Assembly (NCBI GenBank): GCA_937967685.1
Contig: CALBTX010000062.1
Location: forward strand, 1-9,806
Direction: 5' to 3'
DNA length: 9,806 nt
From: an uncultured Bacillaceae bacterium
Lineage (GTDB): Bacteria; Bacillota; Bacilli; Caldalkalibacillales; Caldalkalibacillaceae
This document shows, in pieces, positions 4,431 through 9,806 of the stretch. Made by a program: the position numbers and the translations under genes. Position 1 is the stretch's first letter, and each line of letters begins with the position of its first letter. The notes under the pieces were generated by a model that ran no database searches, had not been told where the DNA came from, and saw only the letters and a program-made list of their open reading frames with translations.

Positions 4431-5492
4431 ATGAAATTAGGCGGGCGGATTATCAAAACAGGGGTGGCGCTCACCCTCTCTTTATATGCGGCCATGTTTT
4501 TTAATCTGGAGCCGTTAATTTTTGCTGCCTTGGCCGCTGTTTTATCTGTGCAGCCTTCTTTATACCGCTCCTGGCAAAACATTGTCGCCCAATTGCAAGG
4601 CAATCTGATTGGTGCTGTTTTGGCGGTCTCTGGCGCCTATTTATTAGGAAACGACCCTTTCGTGATCGGTCTCGTCGTCATGATTGTCATCGGCATCAAT
4701 TTACAGTTGCGTATTGAAAAGAGCATTCCGCTGGCCATCGTCACTGTCATCGCCATCATGGAAAGCACGACCGGCAATTTCCCTCTGTATGCTTTGGAAC
4801 GTTTTGGCCTGATTATGCTGGGCATCGGTTCTTCCGTATTTGTCAATGTAGTTTTCCTGCCGCCCAAGTATGAGGAGAAACTGTATGTTAAAATGCATGA
4901 AGCTAATCAAGACGTGTTGTCTTACCTTCGCTCCGTCATGTTCGATCACCTGACCGATAAAAAATACCGGGAAGAGATCAAACGTCTCCAAGATGAACAG
5001 GCGGACATTGAACAGCTTTATCTTTTTTATAAGGAAGAACGCACCTATTTTCGCAAAGTGTCCTATTCCAAAAACCGCAAATTAATTTTATTCCGAAAAA
5101 TGATTCAGGTGAACCAAACGGCCCTGTCCCTTTTACAAAGTCTCAATAAATATAGGGGCGCCTTGGCCGCAGCCCCCGATGAGTTCACCGATCTTCTCCA
5201 AAGGCAGATCGAAATGTTGACCAATTACCATGAACGCATCCTTTTAAAATACGAAGGGTCGCTGAAGACGGGAAATCCGGAAGTGATTTCGGATGACGTT
5301 TTGGAGGGGCGGGATAAGGTCTTGCAAAACTTTATGGAACAGTACAAAAAAAATCAGGAAGAGGCACAGCACGACTGGATGCACCTCTTTTTCCTTTTGG
5401 CACTTTTCTTTGATTATGCTGATGAACTCCAACAGTTGGATAAGCTCGTCGAGGGGTATTATGCCTACCATTCCTATGCTTCCAATTCCTGA
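4431..5492 (+). CDS. ygaE: YgaE-type aromatic acid exporter family membrane protein (UPF0421/DUF939)
   Basis: A 353-residue integral membrane protein. About six hydrophobic segments fill the first 145 residues (roughly 8-26, 28-44, 55-73, 76-93, 99-113, 124-145). A long charged, helical cytoplasmic domain (about 146-353) follows. This is the layout of the aromatic acid exporter/FUSC-like family to which B. subtilis YgaE belongs; the substrate is unknown. ATG 4431 is preferred, since GGAGAGG (4414-4420) ends 10 nt before it; an upstream TTG at 4422 is too close. It follows gsaB by 5 bp. Its 3' end overlaps the 3' end of the convergent ygaD gene by 19 bp, so no terminator fits between them. Confidence 0.85.
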   Translation: MKLGGRIIKTGVALTLSLYAAMFFNLEPLIFAALAAVLSVQPSLYRSWQNIVAQLQGNLIGAVLAVSGAYLLGNDPFVIGLVVMIVIGINLQLRIEKSIPLAIVTVIAIMESTTGNFPLYALERFGLIMLGIGSSVFVNVVFLPPKYEEKLYVKMHEANQDVLSYLRSVMFDHLTDKKYREEIKRLQDEQADIEQLYLFYKEERTYFRKVSYSKNRKLILFRKMIQVNQTALSLLQSLNKYRGALAAAPDEFTDLLQRQIEMLTNYHERILLKYEGSLKTGNPEVISDDVLEGRDKVLQNFMEQYKKNQEEAQHDWMHLFFLLALFFDYADELQQLDKLVEGYYAYHSYASNS

Positions 5493-7258
5493 ATTTGGTA
5501 CAACCGATAGTAAGACCCTTTCCGCGCCATTAACGCCTCATGATTGCCTATTTCGACGATTTGACCATTTTCAATAACGACGATCCGGTCCGCATGCGTA
5601 ATCGTGGACAAACGGTGGGCAACGACAAAAGTCGTTCGATCTTTCGCCAAATGATCAATCGCCTCTTGGATCATTTTTTCAGACTCCAGATCGAGGGCCG
5701 AAGTGGCTTCATCGAGAATCAGAATGGGAGGATTTTTTAGAAACAAACGGGCCAAGGCAATGCGTTGTTTTTGTCCTCCCGACAATTTCACCCCGCGCTC
5801 CCCGATCGGCGTATCGTATCCTTGGGGCAGTTCCATAATAAACGCATGGGCATTCGCCGCTCTGGCGGCCTCAATCATTTCTTCTTCCGATGCATCGGGG
5901 TTACCCATCATAATGTTTTCCCGCACTGAATCACTGAACAAAATGCTGTCCTGCAAAACCATGCCGATATTTTCCCTCAGCGACCTGACCTGTAAGTCGC
6001 GAATATCGACACCATCGAGTCGGATACATCCTTCGGAAACATCGTAAAACCGGGGAATCAAACTGATGAGAGAAGATTTTCCCCCGCCGCTCATGCCCAC
6101 CAGAGCAATCGTCTCTCCCGGTTCTACCCGCAGATCAATGTGCTTCAAAACCGGGGCGCCTTCATCTTCGTAGCGAAAACTGACATTCTCAAAGATCACC
6201 TCCCCTTTGACGAGGCGAGCTTTTTTGGCACCGGGGCGGTCTTTGATTTCGTACGTTTCTTGAAACAGTTCATAGACTCGATCCATCGAGGCGATCGCTT
6301 GCGTCAGGATGGTGGATGAATTGACAAATCTTCGTAACGGTCCGTAAATGCGTTCCAAATAACCGTAAAAAGCGGCCAGAGCGCCGACGGTAATATTCCC
6401 CTGGATCGCCTGGTAACCTCCGTAAGCAATGACGAGAAGCGGAGCCAGGTCCGTGATCGTATTGATCACAGCAAACGTTTTGGCATTCCAGCGCGTATGG
6501 TCCAAAGCCCGATCCCAAAAATGATCGTTCCGCTTGCCAAACTGGCCCTGTTCATAATCTTCCAGGGCAAAGCTGCGTATCACGCTGATCCCCTGAACGC
6601 GTTCATGCAAATGTCCCTGCAATTCGGCCAGCGCCTGTGAACGTTCCCTGGTCAGCGCCCTCAATGTTTGATAAAAATATTTGACCGCAAATCCAAACAA
6701 AGGAAAAACGGCGATGGCGACAAGCGTCAGCCTGACATCCAAATAAAACATGATTCCGATGGCGATGAACAATGTGATGAAATCCAGCCATATATTCATC
6801 AGACCGGTCATCACAAAATTTTTCGTCTGCTCCACATCATTAATCACTCTGGAAATGATTTCTCCCGCTTTATTTTGGTGGTAATACCTGAGCGACAGTT
6901 TTTGTAAATGAGCAAACAATCGGTCGCGAATATCGTATAAAATCTTGTTTCCAACCCACTGGGCAAAATATTGACGATAATACTCCACAGGGGCGCGAAT
7001 GACCGTAAACACAAAAAAACTGATGGCCATCACCCACAGCAATTGAACGATTTTTTCCTCAGTGGTCAACGTTTCCGCAAGAATTAATTCGTCAACGACG
7101 AACATTAAAATCAAAGGCAAAAGCATGGGGATACCAAACTTCAAAATACCAATAATGAGGGTCAGAAAAATCATTTTCCAGTAGGGCCTGACAAACTGTA
7201 GATAATGCCTAATACTTTCCAAACCTCTCCCCCCGTGTTCCTCAAGACTTCTGAACAT
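5474..7258 (-). CDS. ygaD: ABC exporter, fused membrane and ATPase domains (YgaD type)
   Basis: A 594-residue half-transporter, presumably a homodimer. The membrane domain covers about residues 15-325, with hydrophobic segments near 28-55, 73-88, 153-192 and 265-300. The nucleotide-binding domain covers about 355-594: Walker A GMSGGGKS (388-395), Q-loop Gln436, signature LSGGQ (492-496), Walker B ILILDE (512-517) and H-loop His548. All catalytic motifs are intact. It belongs to the MsbA/LmrA/BmrA-like exporter group; the substrate (drug or lipid) is unknown. ATG 7258 has a modest AGGG 5 nt upstream. An in-frame TTG at 7222 follows a G-rich GGGGAGAGG and would give 582 residues, close to B. 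subtilis YgaD, so the start is uncertain. It lies 49 bp downstream of ntdP and is probably in one transcript with it. Confidence 0.92.
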   Translation of the reverse strand: MFRSLEEHGGRGLESIRHYLQFVRPYWKMIFLTLIIGILKFGIPMLLPLILMFVVDELILAETLTTEEKIVQLLWVMAISFFVFTVIRAPVEYYRQYFAQWVGNKILYDIRDRLFAHLQKLSLRYYHQNKAGEIISRVINDVEQTKNFVMTGLMNIWLDFITLFIAIGIMFYLDVRLTLVAIAVFPLFGFAVKYFYQTLRALTRERSQALAELQGHLHERVQGISVIRSFALEDYEQGQFGKRNDHFWDRALDHTRWNAKTFAVINTITDLAPLLVIAYGGYQAIQGNITVGALAAFYGYLERIYGPLRRFVNSSTILTQAIASMDRVYELFQETYEIKDRPGAKKARLVKGEVIFENVSFRYEDEGAPVLKHIDLRVEPGETIALVGMSGGGKSSLISLIPRFYDVSEGCIRLDGVDIRDLQVRSLRENIGMVLQDSILFSDSVRENIMMGNPDASEEEMIEAARAANAHAFIMELPQGYDTPIGERGVKLSGGQKQRIALARLFLKNPPILILDEATSALDLESEKMIQEAIDHLAKDRTTFVVAHRLSTITHADRIVVIENGQIVEIGNHEALMARKGSYYRLYQIQELEA

Positions 7259-7307
7259 GCGTCCCTCAGCCCGACACGTTAAGCTCTGTTCACGCTGTTA
7301 CCATATG

Positions 7308-7835
7308 TTACCCATACTGTAAAAACATCTCATACCATCTTTCCACATATTCCGGTTCGAACGGGCCTTTGCGCTGTTGGATAAGGGAAATTAATTCTTT
7401 CAAGCCCTGTTCTATTTCGGCGACCACTTCAGGCGGGTATTTCATCTGTCGGCGATGCGCTTCATATTCGTCTTGATCCAGCACTTGGTAAGTCATGTCC
7501 GGAAAGACTTTGACGTCTAAATCGTAATCGACATAACGCAAAACATTGTTTTCCCAACGGTAAGGCGAACCGATGTTACAATAGTAATAGACGCCGTCTT
7601 CCCGCAGCATGCCGATCGAATTGAACCATTGTTTCTTGCCAAACGTGCAAATCGCCGGCTCTTTCGTCGTCCACTCCCGGCCATCCGCCTCGCGAACAAT
7701 GGCTCGGTCATTTCCGATAATCCAGCTTTGGAATCCTGTTTGTAAAACGATGGAACGTTCCCAGACACGGTGTAACGATCCATCATGTTTATAACTTTTA
7801 ATTTGAATCTGTTGTCCAGGATGGGGAAAAACCAT
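7308..7835 (-). CDS. ntdP: Nucleoside tri-/diphosphatase NtdP (DUF402, YgaC)
   Basis: A 175-residue cytosolic protein matching the DUF402/UPF0374 family (YgaC in B. subtilis, NtdP in Staphylococcus). The family hydrolyses nucleoside tri- and diphosphates with a divalent metal. Recognisable blocks are IQIKSYKHDGSLHR (10-23), EPAICTF (59-65), WFNSIGMLREDGVYYYCN (70-87), YVDYDLDVKVFPDMTY (101-116) and RKGPFEPEYVERWYE (155-169). The acidic cluster Asp104/Asp106/Asp108 is a plausible metal site. ATG 7835 has GGAAGGAG 6 nt upstream, and the length then equals the family's; the frame is open back to 7901 but without family sequence. A perfect -10 TATAAT lies about 190 bp upstream, implying a long leader shared with ygaD. 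Confidence 0.93.
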   Translation of the reverse strand: MVFPHPGQQIQIKSYKHDGSLHRVWERSIVLQTGFQSWIIGNDRAIVREADGREWTTKEPAICTFGKKQWFNSIGMLREDGVYYYCNIGSPYRWENNVLRYVDYDLDVKVFPDMTYQVLDQDEYEAHRRQMKYPPEVVAEIEQGLKELISLIQQRKGPFEPEYVERWYEMFLQYG

Positions 7836-7876
7836 AACGTTCTCCTTCCGCTTGCCATGATCAGCTCGACCACTTT

Positions 7877-7960
7877 TTGCCATCAGATGGTCGTCATTCA
7901 CTCGGTCAAATCAATGAGAAACGTGTTTCAACAAAAATTGATCCGCCAAACTGATGGCAA
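7877..7960 (-). repeat. Inverted repeat in the ntdP leader
   Basis: TTGCCATCAG (7960-7951 on the minus strand) and CTGATGGCAA (7886-7877) are perfect 10-bp complements 64 nt apart, inside the predicted ntdP 5' leader. The second arm is followed by AAAG, not T-rich, so it is not a terminator. It may fold the leader. No known riboswitch family is recognised. Confidence 0.5.
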
Positions 7961-8022
7961 TGATTGGCCATGAGATGATCGATTGCTATGTATATCAGAC
8001 TCTGACGAAGGGCTTAACTTGT

Positions 8023-8028
8023 ATTATA
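8023..8028 (-). promoter_or_regulatory. -10 box of the ntdP-ygaD transcript
   Basis: There is a perfect TATAAT on the minus strand (8028-8023). The -35 position 17 nt upstream (TAGAAG) is poor. Transcription from about 8016 would give a leader of roughly 180 nt. Apart from this, the inverted repeat and the sspE terminator, the 316-bp gap 7836-8151 holds no gene that I can support. Confidence 0.45.
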
Positions 8029-8088
8029 CGCTTTCTCCCCTAAAACTTCTAATCACTTTTTCCGAACCGGCGTTGATGTATGCATACC

Positions 8089-8115
8089 AAAAGGAGTGGT
8101 CTCATTGACCACTCC
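8089..8115 (-). terminator. Intrinsic terminator of sspE
   Basis: On the minus strand GGAGTGGTC (8115-8107), a 5-nt loop and GACCACTCC (8101-8093) form a perfect 9-bp GC-rich stem, followed by TTTT (8092-8089). It lies 36 bp past the sspE stop codon. Confidence 0.88.
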
Positions 8116-8151
8116 CTCAGAAAAATTAAAGCTTCATATTGCTTAACCTGT

Positions 8152-8331
8152 TTACTGCTGGCGCTGTCCCTTCTTGGCTTCAGCTTGTTGGTTTTTGCGA
8201 GCAACTTCCTGAGCGTTCGTTTCACTGGCAAACTCATATTGTTGGCCTTGAGCAGCAGCTTGGTTTTGCTTTTTTACTTGTTGAGGGTTTGTTTTATCAG
8301 CATTTTGAGCTTGTTGTCTCTTTTGTGCCAT
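8152..8331 (-). CDS. sspE: Gamma-type small acid-soluble spore protein
   Basis: A 59-residue, Gln/Asn/Lys-rich, cysteine-free protein. It holds two imperfect copies of T-N-x-Q-x-V-x-x-x-N-Q (residues 14-24 and 38-48) and a YEFASET segment (32-38) of the type cleaved by the germination protease GPR. Gamma-SASPs accumulate in the forespore as an amino-acid store and do not bind DNA. It is shorter than B. subtilis SspE (about 84 residues) because it has one full repeat-spacer unit fewer. ATG 8331 is chosen: GGGAGGTGAT ends 4 nt before it and the core GGAGG is well placed; a GTG at 8340 lies inside that site. It sits between mutY and ntdP with its own terminator, so it is monocistronic. Forespore sigma-G control is expected. 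Confidence 0.93.
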   Translation of the reverse strand: MAQKRQQAQNADKTNPQQVKKQNQAAAQGQQYEFASETNAQEVARKNQQAEAKKGQRQQ

Positions 8332-8350
8332 GAGTATCACCTCCCATGCT

Positions 8351-8380
8351 TAATTTGAACCATGGGAAATGAATTTATGC
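8351..8380 (-). promoter_or_regulatory. Candidate forespore (sigma-G-like) promoter of sspE
   Basis: On the minus strand GCATAA (8380-8375), a 17-nt spacer and CAAATTA (8357-8351) partly match the sigma-G pattern (GNATR, then CATnnTA). The -35 overlaps the mutY stop codon. Its leader would be very short. An alternative is TGAAAA (8403-8398), 18 nt, CATAAAT (8379-8373), inside the end of mutY, which would leave a more normal leader of about 35 nt. One of the two is likely; sequence alone does not decide. Confidence 0.35.
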
Positions 8381-9487
8381 ATGTTTGATCGTATGTCTTT
8401 TCAGCAGCTGTTCTATGATTTTTTGATGGGAGACGGGAAAAGGATATGTACTTAAGTCATCCAAATCAGCCCAAACATGGTTTTCCGGAAGCTCAGACTC
8501 AGCCCAAGATTCCATGAAACGCATTTCAAAAACGGTGATGTCCCAGACGAGATGGGTGAAAGTATGCTGTACTTGATTATATTTTGCTGCTGCTGCACAC
8601 TTTATACCATATGTTTCGAAAATATGAGTGCTGATCGCCTCCTGCGGTTCTCCGGCAGACCATTCCACATTGGGAAATTCATATAATTTGGCCAACAAGC
8701 CGTGATCCGGTCTTCTGCGTATGAGCACCGTGTTTTCGTTCAACAGGACTCCGGCGGCCATTCGCAGCAAACGCGGTTTCTTCTTCTTTTGTTTAACGGG
8801 TAATGCCTCCTGTTTGCCGCTCGCTTGGGCCCGGCAATATTCCCGCACGGGACAAGTTAAACATTGCGGCGTTCCGGGCGTGCAGACAAGAGCTCCCAAT
8901 TCCATCAATCCTTGATTAAAATAAGAAGCATCACCTTCCGGTATGAGCTGACGGATCAACTGATCAAACAAGGCACGCGTTTTTGATCGGCTGATATCAT
9001 CCTCAATCTCAAAAATGCGGGACATGACCCGCATCACATTCCCGTCTACAGCGGGCTCCTTTTTTCCGTAAGCAATGCTCAAAATCGCTCCGGCCGTATA
9101 CGGGCCGATGCCCGGTAGAGACCGCAAACGCCGGGGTTGATCAGGCACTCGGCCACCATACTTTTCTTTGACTTCCCGGACCGCTTGGTGCAAATGTCTG
9201 GCCCGGGAGTAATACCCCAAACCTTCCCAAGCTTTAAGGACTTCTTCCTCGTCCGCCGCGGCTAGATGATCGAGTGTTGGAAATTGTTGGATAAAATTTT
9301 CAAAATAAGGCATCACGGTATCCACTTGTGTTTGCTGCAACATGATTTCCGAAACCCATACTTTGTACGGATCACGGTCTTCCCGCCAAGGAAGCTGACG
9401 CATGTTTTGCTCAAACCAGTTGACCAACGTTTGTTGAAAGGCCGAGATAGGGAAGTGGTTCAACAAAGGTTTTATCCGTTCTTCCAA
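8375..9487 (-). CDS. mutY: Adenine DNA glycosylase MutY
   Basis: A 370-residue base-excision repair enzyme that removes A opposite 8-oxoguanine. The N-terminal HhH-GPD domain contains LPWR, then the catalytic Glu47 in SEIMLQQTQVDTV, the helix-hairpin-helix LPGIGPYTAGAI (124-135) and Asp148 in AVDGNV. The [4Fe-4S] cluster cysteines 202, 209, 212 and 218 have the C-x6-C-x2-C-x5-C spacing. The C-terminal NUDIX-like domain (about 240-370) includes LLAKLYEFP and HTFTH at 308-312; its F-T-H corresponds to the F-S-H loop that reads 8-oxoG in Geobacillus MutY. The start is TTG 9487: GAGGAGA gives GGAG 7 nt upstream, the length then matches the family, and upstream ATGs lack a ribosome binding site. 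Upstream in the other frame is the small membrane-protein gene, 73 bp away. Confidence 0.95.
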   Translation of the reverse strand: MEERIKPLLNHFPISAFQQTLVNWFEQNMRQLPWREDRDPYKVWVSEIMLQQTQVDTVMPYFENFIQQFPTLDHLAAADEEEVLKAWEGLGYYSRARHLHQAVREVKEKYGGRVPDQPRRLRSLPGIGPYTAGAILSIAYGKKEPAVDGNVMRVMSRIFEIEDDISRSKTRALFDQLIRQLIPEGDASYFNQGLMELGALVCTPGTPQCLTCPVREYCRAQASGKQEALPVKQKKKKPRLLRMAAGVLLNENTVLIRRRPDHGLLAKLYEFPNVEWSAGEPQEAISTHIFETYGIKCAAAAKYNQVQHTFTHLVWDITVFEMRFMESWAESELPENHVWADLDDLSTYPFPVSHQKIIEQLLKRHTIKHA

Positions 9488-9560
9488 AGCTGATCTCCTC
9501 TTTACCATTTCTGCGCTGTGTCGCACCGTTTTGTCAAATGCTCCATGCCAAAAACGATTA

Positions 9561-9752
9561 TTAGTCGGGCTTTCGTCCGGACTGACCGTGATGCTTCTCA
9601 GGCTGAACTGAGGCGATTTCGTACTCTTCATGAAACTTTCCGCTGGCCACATGATAGATGGCCCATCCGACCGCCCCAACGATGGAAACAATCATAATGA
9701 TGCCCATCACCAACATGGCGATAAATGCCGGACTGCTGAACATGATCGACAT
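9561..9752 (-). CDS. Small single-helix membrane protein, unknown function
   Basis: A 63-residue protein. One long hydrophobic segment (about residues 9-34, rich in Ile, Val, Met, Gly and Ala) is followed by a hydrophilic, His/Lys/Glu-rich tail (FHEEYE, PEKHHGQSGRKPD). There is no cleavable signal-peptide pattern, so a membrane anchor with the tail on the cytoplasmic side is plausible. AAAAAGGAG lies 9 nt before ATG 9752; ATG 9743 is a less well placed alternative. It is upstream of mutY on the same strand (73-bp gap), possibly in one transcript. I recognise no family. The frame overlaps a longer spurious extension of the mutY frame, which lacks a ribosome binding site. Confidence 0.6.
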   Translation of the reverse strand: MSIMFSSPAFIAMLVMGIIMIVSIVGAVGWAIYHVASGKFHEEYEIASVQPEKHHGQSGRKPD

Positions 9753-9767
9753 CGTCCAAAACTCCTT

Positions 9768-9806
9768 TTTAGTGTAATCATTTTAGTGTAATCATCTTAG
9801 TGTAAT
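9768..9806. repeat. 14-bp tandem repeat TTTAGTGTAATCAT, at least 2.8 copies
   Basis: Two perfect copies (9768-9781, 9782-9795) and a third with its first base changed (from 9796) run into the right window edge. They lie directly upstream of the ribosome binding site of the small membrane-protein gene. The true copy number is not visible. Confidence 0.85.

Noticed and set aside
8080..8358. Leu-rich 92-residue plus-strand ORF across sspE
   Set aside because: It is the antisense of Gln/Lys-rich spore protein codons and the terminator stem; its hydrophobicity is a by-product.
9488..9691. MutY N-terminal extension to 9691
   Set aside because: It overlaps the small membrane-protein gene in another frame, lacks a ribosome binding site, and would exceed the family length; TTG 9487 fits.

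Overview
The window reads as a chromosomal segment of an endospore-forming Firmicute of the order Bacillales. The evidence is a gamma-type small acid-soluble spore protein, PerR, a YgzB/UPF0295 protein, DUF402 NtdP and strong AGGAGG-type ribosome binding sites. Gene order resembles the Bacillus subtilis ygaC-ygaD-gsaB-ygaE-perR-ygzB neighbourhood with mutY and sspE close by (recalled, not searched). An in-frame UGA with a hairpin directly after it implies that the host makes selenocysteine, which is uncommon in Bacillales. I cannot name the species. There is no insertion sequence, prophage or CRISPR array.

Layout, left to right. (1) 1-173: two minus-strand tRNA genes, tRNA-Glu(UUC) cut by the left edge and a complete tRNA-Ser(GGA), with a promoter-like sequence upstream. 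(2) 335-1027, minus: an orphan GrdB-like selenoprotein read through UGA at 602-604, followed by a near-ideal bacterial SECIS hairpin. This is the highlight of the window. (3) 1227-1559, plus: YgzB, a two-helix zinc-ribbon membrane protein, followed by four 15-bp tandem repeats. (4) 1883-2712, minus: PerR, and upstream of it a short YaaQ/DarA-type (PII-like, cyclic-di-AMP receptor family) protein. perR has its own promoter, whose -35 box overlaps the stop codon of the DarA-like gene, and a Fur/PerR-type operator near the predicted transcription start. (5) 3118-5492, plus: gsaB (glutamate-1-semialdehyde aminomutase, tetrapyrrole synthesis) and ygaE (aromatic acid exporter-type membrane protein), 5 bp apart and probably one operon. 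(6) 5474-7835, minus: ntdP (DUF402 nucleoside tri-/diphosphatase) then ygaD (ABC exporter), probably co-transcribed from a long leader. ygaD and ygaE converge and overlap by 19 bp. (7) 8152-8331, minus: sspE with its own terminator and forespore-type promoter candidates. (8) 8375-9487, minus: mutY, starting at TTG. (9) 9561-9752, minus: a 63-residue single-helix membrane protein of unknown function, preceded by a 14-bp tandem repeat at the right edge.

Functionally this is mostly housekeeping and stress biology: oxidative-stress control (PerR), repair of 8-oxoguanine mispairs (MutY), nucleotide phosphate hydrolysis (NtdP), tetrapyrrole precursor supply (GsaB) and spore amino-acid storage (SspE). 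Any functional tie between the selenoprotein and the PerR region is inference from proximity only.
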